From the NCBI GenBank assembly GCA_016716835.1, contig JADJUW010000002.1, forward strand, positions 744,001 through 808,000: a stretch of 64,000 nt of DNA, given 5' to 3'. Positions 48,247 through 57,698 of this stretch are shown piece after piece (within the stretch, counting starts at the first letter, position 1; every line of letters starts with the position of its first letter). The stretch comes from Myxococcales bacterium (lineage in GTDB: Bacteria; Myxococcota_A; Polyangia; Haliangiales; Haliangiaceae). Below the pieces are notes generated by a model. That model saw only the letters and a program-made list of their open reading frames with translations. It was not told where the DNA came from and made no database searches. Both the position numbers and the translations under genes were made by a program.

Positions 48247-48726
48247 ATGGCCGACATCCCCGTGACCATGGCGATTCGCGTTTTGCGCGCGCACAAGGTC
48301 GCGTTTGTGCCGCACCGCTACGCATGGCAGCCGGGCGGGGGCACGGCTGGCTCGGCGGCCGCGCTCGGCGTCGACGAGCACGCGGTCATCAAGACGCTGA
48401 TTTTTGAACGCGACCAGGGTGCGCCCTTTTGCATGCTGATGCATGGCGACCGCGAGGTGTCCACCAAGGCCCTGGCGCGTCATCTAGGCGAAAGAGCCGT
48501 TCGCCCTTGCAAGCCCGACATCGCCGATCGCCATTCTGGGTACCAAATTGGTGGCACCTCGCCCTTTGGCCTGCGCAAGCAAATGCCCGTGTTCATGGAA
48601 GCCTCAATAGCCGAATTGCCACGGCTCTTCATAAATGGCGGCGCGCGAGGCTTTCTGGTCGAGCTGGCACCCGCCGATCTGGTCGCGGCGTTGCGTCCAT
48701 CACTTGTTGCGGTCGCAACGGTCTAG
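48247..48726 (+). CDS. ybaK: YbaK/EbsC-family aminoacyl-tRNA deacylase
   Basis: A 159-residue enzyme of the YbaK/ProX family, which hydrolyses mischarged tRNA (Cys-tRNA-Pro for YbaK). Visible motifs are the Lys in EHAVIKTLIFE that is essential in the family, CMLMHGDREVSTKALARHLG, and YQIGGTSPFGLRKQMPVFM, with the GGTSP loop binding substrate. A neighbouring GCGGC-rich segment gives no clear ribosome site. It starts 70 bases from the divergent CDF gene and is followed after 12 bases by the RCC1 gene. Confidence 0.88.
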   Translation: MADIPVTMAIRVLRAHKVAFVPHRYAWQPGGGTAGSAAALGVDEHAVIKTLIFERDQGAPFCMLMHGDREVSTKALARHLGERAVRPCKPDIADRHSGYQIGGTSPFGLRKQMPVFMEASIAELPRLFINGGARGFLVELAPADLVAALRPSLVAVATV

Positions 48727-48738
48727 TAGACTAAGGCG

Positions 48739-50103
48739 GTGCCTACGACTCGCGGCTCCCGCCGCGCCGCCGCCATCTTGACCCTAACGGGTTTGCTCGC
48801 ATGGACCTTGGCGTGTGACAACGCCACGCCACCACCCGCGCCACCACCGGGGCCAAAGATTCTTACCGTCGCGACGGGAGGCAGCCACACCTGCGCCCTA
48901 TGGGACGACAATTCGGTTCGTTGCTGGGGCGGAAATTTTTACGGCGAGCTTGGGTTAGGCGATCACGACGATCGCGGCCTCGACAGCGCGCAGCTTGGCG
49001 ATGCCTTGCCTGCGGTGGAGGTTGGCACTGGCACGGTCGTGCAACTGGCGCTCGGCGAGGCCCATACCTGCGCCCGCTTTAAAAACGGCGACCTGCGCTG
49101 TTGGGGCGATAATTCCTTCGGCCAAATCGGCGCGCCGGACATGGCAGAAGTTGGTGGCGAGCCGGGGCAAATGGGCGAGGCGCTCGCCAATCTCGAACTC
49201 GGCGGCAAGGTCCTAAGCGTCTCGGCAGGGGGCTATCACACCTGCGCTTTGATTGAAGGTGGCACCGTCAAGTGTTGGGGTAGCAACGACTACGGGCAGT
49301 TAGGGCAAGAAGACAACACCGATCGCGGGGCGCTACCCGGTGACATCGAAAACCTAGCGGCCATCGACGTAGGCGCCGAATCGATCAAGCAGGTGGTGAC
49401 GGGGGTCGATCACACCTGCGTGTTGACGGTCGACGGCGATGCGAAGTGTTTTGGCAGCGCCTTCTACGGCAACCTCGGCACCGGCAACACCAATGATCGG
49501 GGCGATGAACCGGGCGAAATGGGCGAGGCCTTAGAAGCCGTCGACCTCGGCACCAAGAACAACGTGCCCATTCGCATCTCCTCGATTGCGGCGGCCTCCG
49601 AAACCACGTGCGCCATCTTAGAGGGCGGGCTCGTAAAATGCTGGGGTGACAACGCCAGCGGCCAATTGGGCATCGGCAGCAGCGAACCACGCGGGGCGCG
49701 GGCTGGCGAAATGGGCAATGGCTTGCCGGCCGTCGATCTGGACGGCCTTGAAGTCGACGAGCTTGCGCTTGGTGCAGAGCACGTGTGCGCGCGCGTCTCA
49801 GACGGCAGCCTGCGTTGCTGGGGCAGCGGCGCCTATGGTGAAAATGGCAGCGGCGCTCCGGCAGCCTTGGGCGACGACTCCGATGAATTGGGCGCTGCGC
49901 TTGCGCCGGTGTCATTGGGCACCGACCTCGCGGTCGTGACCTTCGCCACGCGTAGCAATCATACCTGCGCGCTGTTTAGCAATGGCGGCGTAAAATGTTG
50001 GGGCGCCAATGATGCCGGGCAACTCGGCCTGGGCGACGACACGACACGTGGCGATGATGCCGGTGAGATGGGCGATGCCTTACCCTTCGTGCGGTTGCGC
50101 TAG
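48739..50103 (+). CDS. RCC1-repeat lipoprotein
   Basis: A 454-residue exported protein. The signal ends with lipobox TLAC (Cys at residue 26), then a Pro-rich spacer. The rest is seven RCC1-like blades, each with a Cys-containing HTCAL or TCA segment and a CWG triad (SHTCALWDDNSVRCWG, HTCARFKNGDLRCWG, VKCWGANDAGQLGLGDD), so each blade may be tied by a disulfide. Such beta-propellers bind proteins. GTG is used as the start. The gene is common in Myxococcota genomes; function unknown. Confidence 0.88.
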   Translation: MPTTRGSRRAAAILTLTGLLAWTLACDNATPPPAPPPGPKILTVATGGSHTCALWDDNSVRCWGGNFYGELGLGDHDDRGLDSAQLGDALPAVEVGTGTVVQLALGEAHTCARFKNGDLRCWGDNSFGQIGAPDMAEVGGEPGQMGEALANLELGGKVLSVSAGGYHTCALIEGGTVKCWGSNDYGQLGQEDNTDRGALPGDIENLAAIDVGAESIKQVVTGVDHTCVLTVDGDAKCFGSAFYGNLGTGNTNDRGDEPGEMGEALEAVDLGTKNNVPIRISSIAAASETTCAILEGGLVKCWGDNASGQLGIGSSEPRGARAGEMGNGLPAVDLDGLEVDELALGAEHVCARVSDGSLRCWGSGAYGENGSGAPAALGDDSDELGAALAPVSLGTDLAVVTFATRSNHTCALFSNGGVKCWGANDAGQLGLGDDTTRGDDAGEMGDALPFVRLR

Positions 50104-51259
50104 CGCCGGCGGCGAGACGTCGTCGTCGGGGGCGTCGTCGCGGTAGATTTCGCCGAGATGGCGTGAGACAAAAATTTCGATCAGCTCGGGGTCGAACATC
50201 GCGCCGGCCTGCTTGCGCAACATCGCCTCGCACTCTGCCAGCGGCAGGGCTTGCTTATAAGGCCGCTCCGTCGACATGGCGTCGTAGGCATCCGCGATGG
50301 CGACGATGCGCGCCGCCAACGGGATATTGTGGCCGGCTAGCTTGTCGGGATAGCCGTTGCCGTCCCAGCGCTCGTGGTGGTTGCGCACCGCGGACATGAT
50401 CGGCAACAGCATTTCGATCTTGCTGGCGATTTCGAAACCTTTTACGGGATGCTCACGCATGTGCACCCATTCGGTTTCATCTAGCGGCCCGGGCTTGAGC
50501 AAGACGGCGTCGCGGATGCCGATCTTGCCGATGTCATGGAGAAACGCGCCAAACTCCAGCGTCTCGAGCCCCTCATCGGGATAGCCCGCCTCCTGAGCCA
50601 GCACCAGCGAGTAGGCGGCAACGCGACCACAGTGGCCCTTGGTATAAGGATCCTTGGCTTCGATGGCCTCGGCCAGACCGAAAAGTGCTTGGCGGTTGGC
50701 CGCCTTAAGTTTTTCGTAGCTTTCCTCGAGCTCTTTGGTGCGCTCGCGCACGACCACGTCAAGCAGGGTCTCGCGACGCTGTAGCTTCTGGTGATCCATG
50801 GTGAGGCGACGCAGCAAATCTTGCTGGTCGGCGACGAGGTTGAGCAGCTTGATGCCCTCGCTGATAAGCGCGATCAGGCGGCTGCGTTCGTGCGGCCGCG
50901 CGACAAAACGCATGATGGTGCCCGCGTGGGACGGGCGATAGTCGGAGTTCGACCGCGTCGTCGGGGCTGGCCACCCAGACAATCCGCAGGGCGTCAGGCG
51001 CCAGCGCAATGGAGGCCTCGAGCAGGGCGATGCCGTTGAGCTGCGGCAGCACATGCCCGGCGAGGATAACGTGATAGACGCCCGCCTTTAGCTTGGCCTG
51101 GGCCTCAGCGGACGTCCGCGCGCTGTCGACGAAGAGGCCCAGCGATCCGAGCAACTCGGCAAGCTCGGCGAGGGCGTCATCCTGGCAGTGGATGAAGGGC
51201 GCGAAAGCGGCGAACCACGCCATTAGTGTAGCAAATTCGCCAACATTGTACATTGACAA
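50080..51259 (-). pseudogene. response-regulator-like protein with HD-GYP domain, frameshifted
   Basis: The gene is open in two frames that join near 50940. The first (from 51259) is a degenerate receiver: FIHCQDDALAELAELLG to VYHVILAGHVLPQLNGIALL, where the phospho-acceptor Asp is replaced by Gly. After the break the second frame continues through a coiled-coil linker (KELEESYEKLKAANRQ) to a full HD-GYP domain: HDIGKIGIRD, NHHERWDGNGYPDKLAG and VIADAYDAMS-like IADAYDAMSTERPYK. HD-GYP proteins hydrolyse cyclic-di-GMP or other cyclic dinucleotides. The frameshift is either a real break or an indel error. The HD-GYP frame alone runs 50080-51054. Confidence 0.75.
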
Positions 51260-51308
51260 TGCCGCTTAGGCGGGCAAAAACGCTCGTGTTCTCAATAACT
51301 TCCGCACT

Positions 51309-51932
51309 ATGACCCAACTGCACGGTAGCCTTAGCGGCCTAGCTCCTAGCGAACGCAAGGCGCTAGAGAATTTGTACCGACGGCGGGTGCCGCCCGGCGA
51401 GATAATCTCGCCTGAATTGGCGACGACGCTGGCGGAATTATCATCGAGTCTCAACCGCCAAATCGGCTTGCTCATCGATCGCCGCGGCGCAGTTGAGTTT
51501 GTCGTGGTGGGCGATGCCTTTCGCCTCATGCTTCCTGACGTCGGCCGCCAGCGCGGCGCCCACGGCCGCCTCCGCGGCCTGCGTCTGGTGCACACCCATC
51601 TACGCGGCGAGGCGCTGACGCGCGATGACTTAACTGATCTCTCGCTGCTGCGCCTCGACGTCATCGCGGCGATTGCGATTGAACGCGGCCGCCCTCAGCG
51701 TTTGTACCTCGCGCACATCGACCCAGACGCGCCATCAGACGCGCCTTGGCGCGAGCTACCGCCCGAGTCGCCGCACAATCCGACGACGAAATTTTCGGAA
51801 CTCATCGCCGCGATCGAGGCGCGGCTCGAGCGCGGTAAGCAGGCCCGTGACATCGTCGATCTGCACGATCGGGCGCTGCTGGTGCATGTCGCGCTCGGAG
51901 GCCAGGTCGATTCCGTGGCGCGGATCGCCTAA
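51309..51932 (+). CDS. N-terminal part of HflX, ended by an in-frame stop
   Basis: A 207-residue reading frame with the N-terminal extension of long HflX proteins ([40 protein letters not shown]) and the first strand of the HflX domain ([20 protein letters not shown]). It ends at TAA (51930-51932), and the downstream frame continues in the same register without any shift ([10 protein letters not shown]). So this is one hflX gene with a single nonsense codon, not two separate genes. The Ile-Ala-stop-Leu context would normally be one continuous helix. Confidence 0.7.
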   Translation: MTQLHGSLSGLAPSERKALENLYRRRVPPGEIISPELATTLAELSSSLNRQIGLLIDRRGAVEFVVVGDAFRLMLPDVGRQRGAHGRLRGLRLVHTHLRGEALTRDDLTDLSLLRLDVIAAIAIERGRPQRLYLAHIDPDAPSDAPWRELPPESPHNPTTKFSELIAAIEARLERGKQARDIVDLHDRALLVHVALGGQVDSVARIA

Positions 51933-52964
51933 TTGCGCGAGCTCTGCCGCACCGCCGGCGTCACCCCAGTGGAGGTGCTGTCGCAGCGTCGGCCCAGCGC
52001 CGACCCCAAGTATCTCATCGGCCAGGGCAAGCTGGAGCAAGTCATCTTGCATTCGATGCAGCTCGGCGCCGAGGTGATCATCTTCGACTGCGACCTATCG
52101 CCGGCACAGGCCCGCGCCATCTCGGATGCCACCTCGCTCAAGGTCATCGATCGCACCATGCTCATTCTCGATATCTTTGCCAAGCATGCCACCAGCCGCG
52201 ACGGCAAGCTGCAGGTTGAGTTGGCGCAGCTAAAGTATGCCTTGCCGCGGCTCGTAGAGAAAAATACCATGATGTCGCGCTTGGTCGGCGGCATAGGCGG
52301 GCGCGGGCCTGGCGAGACCAAGCTCGAGATTAGCCGGCGGCGCGCGCGCGACAAGATCAACGTGCTCGAGCGCAAGCTGCGCGAGCTCGCCGACGATCGG
52401 CGGCTGCGCCGTAAGCATCGCGATCGCGCGGGCGTGCCCATCGTCGCCATCTGCGGCTATACCAATGCCGGCAAGTCGACGCTGCTCAACGCGCTCACCG
52501 CTAGCCATGCGGTGGCGGAGAACAAGCTCTTTGCCACGCTCGACCCCATCTCGCGGCGCCTGAGGTTTCCCAAGGAGCGCGAGATCGTCTTGACCGACAC
52601 GGTTGGCTTTATCCGCGACCTGCCCAAGGACCTCATGGCGGCATTCCGCGCCACGTTGGAGGAGATGGACGATGCGGACATGCTCATCCACGTCATCGAT
52701 GCCTCAGACCCTGATCGCGAGCAGCGCATCGCCACCGTCGATGGCATCCTGCGCGAGCTGGGGCTTGCGGATAAGCCCCGGCTCTTGGTGTGGAATAAGT
52801 GCGATCGCTTGGCGGTGGCCGACCAGGACTTCATCGCGGACCAACGCGGCAGCTTTGCCATCTCCGCCCTGCAACCGGAAACGCTGGGACCGTTGCTCAT
52901 GGCGATGGAGCGCATGTTATGGAGCGAGCGCGCCAGTCGGCAGGCCGCGCCGAAGGCAAGCTAA
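51933..52964 (+). CDS. hflX: GTPase HflX, main part
   Basis: A 343-residue frame beginning TTG right after the in-frame stop. It holds the rest of the HflX nucleotide-binding domain ([40 protein letters not shown]), the [14 protein letters not shown] linker motif, and the GTPase domain with G1 [27 protein letters not shown]3 [10 protein letters not shown], and G4 WNKCDRL. HflX splits stalled ribosomes in stress. Alone it lacks the first strand of the domain. The last 4 bases overlap the end of the FrzS-like gene on the other strand. Confidence 0.88.
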   Translation: MRELCRTAGVTPVEVLSQRRPSADPKYLIGQGKLEQVILHSMQLGAEVIIFDCDLSPAQARAISDATSLKVIDRTMLILDIFAKHATSRDGKLQVELAQLKYALPRLVEKNTMMSRLVGGIGGRGPGETKLEISRRRARDKINVLERKLRELADDRRLRRKHRDRAGVPIVAICGYTNAGKSTLLNALTASHAVAENKLFATLDPISRRLRFPKEREIVLTDTVGFIRDLPKDLMAAFRATLEEMDDADMLIHVIDASDPDREQRIATVDGILRELGLADKPRLLVWNKCDRLAVADQDFIADQRGSFAISALQPETLGPLLMAMERMLWSERASRQAAPKAS

Positions 52965-54739
52965 CCCTCTTCGTCAAGTATGGTCAGCGCGATGGCCACG
53001 GCCTTTTTTGCGCGCGCTAGCTTGGCGCCGTCGGGCGCGATGGTCGCGATGGTCGGCGCCTGCATGGCGCGTTGCGCGGCAAGCTTGGCCGCGGCCAACT
53101 CTTCTTGCAGCGCGGCAAGGGCGCGTTCGTGCGCCTCGGCGTTCGCCGCGAGCGCGGCCTGGTATTCCTCGCGCGCCTCGGTCACCGCGCGATCACGCTC
53201 GGTCGTCGCCGCCGCGTGTTTTTTCGCTTGTTCGTCCAATTGCGTGCGGTACTGGGCGACCTGGGCGGTGGCGCGCTCGGCTTCGGCCGCGGCGTCGCTG
53301 GCACGCGTGGTCGCCGCCATCAGCCGTGCCGTGGCGTCGGCGAGGGCGGCATCGGCAGAGGTGCGCTTGGCCGTCAGCTCGGCGATGGCCCCCTCCTTAG
53401 CCAGGCGCGACGCCTCGTAAGACGCCATCGTTTCTTTGGCCTGCGCGATCTCCTGTTCGAGCTGGGTCACGCGGAGTGTTAGCTCCTGCGATTGATCGCG
53501 CAGATAGATGCGGGCGCTCTCGGCGTTGCGTTCGTGCGCTTCGGTGCGCGCGCGCTCGAGCTCGGCCAAGAGACGTTCATTTTCGCGCTCCAGGTCGGTG
53601 ACGCGCGACAGCGCCTTGCGGTCGGAGATTTGGGATTTCTCTTCGGTCGCCCAAGCGGCCACCTCGTCCAGGCCAAGATCGAAGCGGTCGCTCTGCAACA
53701 ACCGATTTGGCGTTGGCACCGCCTCTGGAATTGCTTCGATCTCGAGGGCCTGAGCGCCGCCTTGATACTCCTGCTCCATGCCAAATAGCAACGCCGCCGG
53801 GGCCGAGACCTTTTGCGTCGGTGCGCGCTGGGGCTCGAGCTTGAACGGTGGCGGAATGGTGGCACTGCGCACCGGCGGCGGAAACGTCGTGCGCACGGCA
53901 TCCGCCATGGGAATGGCCAATGAGTCCTGAGGATCCACGGCCTCGACGGCGTTATCGGTTTCAAAATTTGTCGCCGGCTCCTGAGAAAATTCGCTTTCGC
54001 CGGAGACAAAATCGCTGGCAAAATCGTTGGCTAGTCCGGCGGCGGTGCCCGTGTTGTGGGCGACCTCGGTCTTGACGTCGGACAGCGGCGACGGCGCCGC
54101 GGTCATCGCTGGCAGATCTTCACCACCGAACATGCCAAGCGCCGCAAACGCGTCGTCCTCGGAGCGTTGCGATGCCCCGGCGCGCGAGCCCTTGGTATGG
54201 TGATCTACGATCAGGCTGTCAAAATCGTCGACCGCCTCGAACTCGCCAGACTCGACGATCATCTCGGGCTCCTCGACCACGCCGTCGCCTTGCGGCACCG
54301 CCGGCGCCTCGGGCGCGACCGTGAAGTCGGCGACGATATCAAAATCTTCGCCCATGTGGCCGCTGCTCGCGGCGCTGGCGAGCAGTGCTTGAAAGCTGGC
54401 GGTGAGCTCGCCAGGCGCTAGCTGGCGCTTGTCAAAATATTGGTCGGCGTGAACCTTTAGCTTGCGATGAGCCGCGAAGTCGGTTTCGGCAACGGATTTA
54501 GTCACCATGACGACGGGAATCGCCGCAGCGGGGCCCTTCTTCGCGCGATTGCACAAGAGAAAGCCCGCCTTGTCCGGTTCCTCCACCGCAATGACCACCG
54601 CCATCGGCGAGGTCGCGGCGATGCGCGATGACATCCTTGCCGACGGGCAAGGGGTTACTCGTTGAAGCGGCGCGAGTTCGGCGGCAAGCTGACGCTCAAA
54701 AGGCTTGTCGGAGTCAATGAGCAGCACACTGCGCGACAT
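52961..54739 (-). CDS. FrzS-like pseudo-receiver/coiled-coil protein
   Basis: A 592-residue cytoplasmic protein starting [20 protein letters not shown]. The N-terminal 120 residues are receiver-like, with [20 protein letters not shown] and [12 protein letters not shown], very like FrzS of Myxococcus, where this domain lacks phosphorylation chemistry. Residues 125-370 are acidic and Pro-rich, and 370-590 form a long coiled coil ([20 protein letters not shown]). FrzS directs type IV pilus motility from the cell pole, so a role in cell polarity or gliding is inferred. A 112-base gap separates it from the sigma operon upstream. Confidence 0.75.
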   Translation of the reverse strand: MSRSVLLIDSDKPFERQLAAELAPLQRVTPCPSARMSSRIAATSPMAVVIAVEEPDKAGFLLCNRAKKGPAAAIPVVMVTKSVAETDFAAHRKLKVHADQYFDKRQLAPGELTASFQALLASAASSGHMGEDFDIVADFTVAPEAPAVPQGDGVVEEPEMIVESGEFEAVDDFDSLIVDHHTKGSRAGASQRSEDDAFAALGMFGGEDLPAMTAAPSPLSDVKTEVAHNTGTAAGLANDFASDFVSGESEFSQEPATNFETDNAVEAVDPQDSLAIPMADAVRTTFPPPVRSATIPPPFKLEPQRAPTQKVSAPAALLFGMEQEYQGGAQALEIEAIPEAVPTPNRLLQSDRFDLGLDEVAAWATEEKSQISDRKALSRVTDLERENERLLAELERARTEAHERNAESARIYLRDQSQELTLRVTQLEQEIAQAKETMASYEASRLAKEGAIAELTAKRTSADAALADATARLMAATTRASDAAAEAERATAQVAQYRTQLDEQAKKHAAATTERDRAVTEAREEYQAALAANAEAHERALAALQEELAAAKLAAQRAMQAPTIATIAPDGAKLARAKKAVAIALTILDEEG

Positions 54740-54850
54740 CTGTATTAATTCTATAGCGTTCCGCGAGGCCGCAACATCACCGGCCACCACATTCACCCGG
54801 GATGTCACAACTACATCGTCATACCTTGGGGCTCAGGGATGCCCGGGTGC

Positions 54851-55222
54851 TCAGCAGCCCGCCGCATCGGCGCCGCGACCTTGGCACCAATTCATGCGCT
54901 CAACGACGAGCGCGAGTTCCTCGTGGGACATCGCGCTGGACGCAAAAACGTAGGCATAGCCGCGATCGACGGTCGCCACGGCGCGCACCCCGAGATGCTC
55001 ATCGAGATACAATTCTCGCCCCCCGCGCACGGTCTTGACGATGCGTCCCCACGCCATGTCGTGCGCCGAGAACGCAAGCACTTGCATCGCGCGGGTGCCC
55101 GCGACGGTGTCGACTTCATATTGAAGCAAGATGGCGTCGCGGCCGCGAAAGGCGCTCAGGCGGGCACCTTGCAACCGCACCGTCGCGGCCGAGGCCCCCC
55201 GGAGCGGCTTCATTGCTGGCAT
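54851..55222 (-). CDS. C-terminal domain of the anti-sigma factor, in a separate frame
   Basis: A 123-residue frame starting MPAMKPLRGASAATVRLQG. It carries the beta-rich domain that normally ends zinc anti-sigma factors: LSAFRGRDAILLQYEVD, RAMQVLAFSAHDMAWG, GVRAVATVDRGYAYVFAS and the helix EELALVVERMNW. It overlaps the end of the upstream sigma/anti-sigma frame by 13 bases in another register, so it is most likely that gene's C-terminal domain split off by a single-base shift near 55215-55260 rather than an independent gene. Confidence 0.6.
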   Translation of the reverse strand: MPAMKPLRGASAATVRLQGARLSAFRGRDAILLQYEVDTVAGTRAMQVLAFSAHDMAWGRIVKTVRGGRELYLDEHLGVRAVATVDRGYAYVFASSAMSHEELALVVERMNWCQGRGADAAGC

Positions 55223-56454
55223 CGCATCCGCATAAGCCCGGGTGCCGCGGCACCAGCTCCGATGGCGCGATCGGTTTGTCGCTGCGCCTCTGCGCTTGCG
55301 GGCAACATGAGGCCGGCATCAAAATGGCGCTGGACCCACGCCGGCGTCGCGGCCGCACCCTTGACCTCAAGCGGCGCCGCGCGCACCAGCTGGCGCGCGG
55401 CTTCGGCGGCAACCGTGGTCGACGCGAGCTCAGCTGCGGACGGCGACGGCGACGGCCTGCCGCCGACGACCGCGAGGGCGATCGCCGCGGCCGCGAGCGC
55501 GGTGGCGCTGCCAGGAATGAGCCAATGGTTGAGCCGGCGTCGGCGCGCGGTGAGGTCAAGCACGCGGTCGGCCTGCGCGATAGCCTGGTCGAGCCCGTGC
55601 CGCAACGAGGCCGGGGCGACGTCGCCGGCCGCCGACGCAACCAACGAGTCGCGCAGCGCCGCTTGCGCCTCAAAGTCTTCGCGACATGCCAGGCACTGCG
55701 CGAGATGCGCCAGCACGGCCTCTTCTTCGTCGCGCGGCAATTCGCCGTCGACGAAGGCCATGATGGCGAGCTCGAGTTCACGGCAATCGCCGACGGTGCC
55801 GCTCATGGTGCCGCCTTCTTTTTGCGCTTGCGCTCGGTAAGCCGTCAGGTCGACGACGCCGCTGCGTGGCTTAGCCGACGGCGCGTTCGCCTCCTGGCTG
55901 CGTTGGCCGGCCAGCGCCGCGCGCAAGAGGCGCCGGCCGCGAAAGAGCCGGCTCATGACGGTGCCGACGGGGCAGCCAAGGGCATCTGCCGTCTCCTGAT
56001 ACGAAAGGCCCTGCATGTCACACAGCGCGATCGCCGCGCGAAATTCAGCGGGCAGTGACGCGAGCGCCGCGGCCACGCCGTCTGACAACGTACCCGCGAG
56101 CAACACGTGCTCTGGCGACTGATGCGACGGCCGGTCGGCGTCAATGAGCACCTGTTGCGTCGCGGCCTGTTCGACGCCGGCGGCGTGATGAATCTCGCGT
56201 TGCCGCGCCGCCTTGCGAAATTCATTGAAGTAGAGGTTTGTCAGGATCTTGAGCAGCCACGCGCGGCAGTTGGTGCCCGGCTCGTAATTGTCCCAAAAGC
56301 GAAACGCGCGCAGCATCGCGTCCTGTGTTAAGTCCTCGGCATCGCGCGGGTTGCGCGTGAGCCGCATCGCCGTGCTGTAGACGGCGTTTAGATGCACCAC
56401 CGCGTGCCGCTCAAAGTCGGCGCGCTTGCTACTGGGGGGGCTGCTATCGCTCAC
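55210..56454 (-). CDS. ECF sigma factor joined in frame to a zinc anti-sigma factor
   Basis: A 414-residue frame with two parts. Residues 1-200 are an ECF sigma factor: region 2 ERHAVVHLNAVYSTAMRLTR with DAEDLTQDAMLRAFRFWDNY, and region 4 LPAEFRAAIALCDMQGLSYQ with CPVGTVMSRLFRGRRLL. From about residue 217 a zinc anti-sigma domain follows: AIMAFVDGELPRDEEEAVLA and HLAQCLACRE (HxxxCxxC), then a membrane helix (LIPGSATALAAAAIALAVVG). No stop separates them. An internal ATG at 55806, preceded by a GAAGGCGG ribosome-site-like run, may start the anti-sigma alone. The end is frameshifted into the ORF at 54851-55222. Confidence 0.85.
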   Translation of the reverse strand: MSDSSPPSSKRADFERHAVVHLNAVYSTAMRLTRNPRDAEDLTQDAMLRAFRFWDNYEPGTNCRAWLLKILTNLYFNEFRKAARQREIHHAAGVEQAATQQVLIDADRPSHQSPEHVLLAGTLSDGVAAALASLPAEFRAAIALCDMQGLSYQETADALGCPVGTVMSRLFRGRRLLRAALAGQRSQEANAPSAKPRSGVVDLTAYRAQAQKEGGTMSGTVGDCRELELAIMAFVDGELPRDEEEAVLAHLAQCLACREDFEAQAALRDSLVASAAGDVAPASLRHGLDQAIAQADRVLDLTARRRRLNHWLIPGSATALAAAAIALAVVGGRPSPSPSAAELASTTVAAEAARQLVRAAPLEVKGAAATPAWVQRHFDAGLMLPASAEAQRQTDRAIGAGAAAPGLMRMRCQQ

Positions 56455-56507
56455 GTCGATCCTCTAGCTGCTTAACCGGCCTCGCCGGGCCTTTATTCCT
56501 GCCCTGT

Positions 56508-56523
56508 ACGTTACATGTAACGT
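56508..56523. promoter_or_regulatory. perfect 16-bp palindrome, candidate operator
   Basis: ACGTTACATGTAACGT is a perfect palindrome 54 bases upstream of the ECF sigma start and 8 bases past the ald stop. Its position fits an operator controlling the sigma operon, bound by a dimeric regulator. It could instead form a short terminator stem for ald, but no T tract follows. Confidence 0.6.
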
Positions 56524-56530
56524 CTTGAAA

Positions 56531-57631
56531 TTAATTAGAAAAAGGCACATGGGGCTGCCCAAGCGCGGCCGCGACGGCGGCATGCGTAACCTTGCCGCGG
56601 TGGGTATTGAGGCCGGTGAGAAACACCGCATCGCTCATGGCCGAGGCAAAGCCGCGATCGGCCAGCCGCAGCACATAGGGAATCGTCGCGTTGGTCAGCG
56701 CCATGGTCGACGTGCGCGCTACCGCGCCGGGCATGTTGGTGACGCAATAATGCACGACGCCGTGTTCGACGTAGGTTGGGGTTTGGTGCGTCGTCGGGCG
56801 CGCGGTCTCGATGCAGCCGCCTTGGTCAATCGCGACGTCGACGATCACCGAGCCCGGCTCCATCTGCGCCACTAGCTCCTTGCTGACCAAGTTGGGCGCC
56901 TTGGCGCCGGCAACCAGCACCGCGCCGATCACCAGATCCGCCTGCTTCACCGCGGCGGCGATCGACGCGCTATCTGAGTACAGCGTGTGCAGCCCACCTT
57001 GATAAATATCGTCGAGGTAGCCGAGCGTCTTGGTGTTGATATCGAGCACCGTGACGTTGGCGCCCATGCCAAGCGCAATGCGCGCCGCATGCGAGCCCAC
57101 CACGCCGCCGCCCAAGATGACGACGTTGGCGCGCTTGACGCCTGGCACCCCGCCAAGCAGCACACCCTTGCCGCCGTGCGCCTTTTCTAAGGCCCACGCG
57201 CCCTCTTGCACCGAGAGGCGGCCGGCGATGGCGCTCATCGGCAAGAGCAAGGGCAGCTCGCCGGTGGCAAGTTGCAAGGTCTCATACGAAATGGCCGACA
57301 CCTCGCGCGCGAGCAGCTCGTGCGCCAATTCCCCGCGCCGCGGCCAAGTGAAGGTAGGTAAACAGCAAGAGGCCGGGGCGAAGAAGGCAAACTCCGAGGC
57401 GATCGGCTCCTTGACCTTGATCACGAGGTCGGCTGCCCAGGCCTCGCCGGCGGTCGCCACGATCTGTGCGCCGGCCTCGCGATACGCCCCGTCGTTAAAG
57501 CCCGCGCCATCGCCCGCGCTGGCCTGCACCAGCACCTGGTGGCCGCGGGCGACCAGCGCGGCGGCGCCCGCCGGCGTCACGCTGACGCGAAATTCGAGGG
57601 TCTTGACTTCCTTGGGCACGCCAATCTTCAT
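56531..57631 (-). CDS. ald: alanine dehydrogenase
   Basis: A 366-residue cytoplasmic NAD enzyme converting L-alanine and pyruvate. Motifs: MKIGVPKEVKTLEFRVSVTP, the substrate Lys in LVIKVKEPI, the Rossmann motif VVILGGGVVGSHAARIALGM, VLDINTKTLGYLDD, and the C-terminal PGAVARTSTMALTNATIPYV. The stretch after EFAFFAP reads as nonsense (ASCCLPTFTWPRRG); shifting frame gives GLLLFTYLHLAAAR, the conserved segment with the catalytic His. One base lost near 57378 and one gained near 57333, both in C/G runs, explain it. Start at 57631 by homology. Confidence 0.93.
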   Translation of the reverse strand: MKIGVPKEVKTLEFRVSVTPAGAAALVARGHQVLVQASAGDGAGFNDGAYREAGAQIVATAGEAWAADLVIKVKEPIASEFAFFAPASCCLPTFTWPRRGELAHELLAREVSAISYETLQLATGELPLLLPMSAIAGRLSVQEGAWALEKAHGGKGVLLGGVPGVKRANVVILGGGVVGSHAARIALGMGANVTVLDINTKTLGYLDDIYQGGLHTLYSDSASIAAAVKQADLVIGAVLVAGAKAPNLVSKELVAQMEPGSVIVDVAIDQGGCIETARPTTHQTPTYVEHGVVHYCVTNMPGAVARTSTMALTNATIPYVLRLADRGFASAMSDAVFLTGLNTHRGKVTHAAVAAALGQPHVPFSN

Positions 57632-57698
57632 GGCGCTTATTGTCTGCCACGCCTGCCGGCGCTTCAAGCGCGGCTACGAGATTACCGCGGGCGCGCTG

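Noticed and set aside
54851..55222. Independent small gene after the anti-sigma factor
   Set aside because: Its sequence is the expected C-terminal domain of the anti-sigma factor and overlaps it by 13 bases in another frame; a split gene is more likely.
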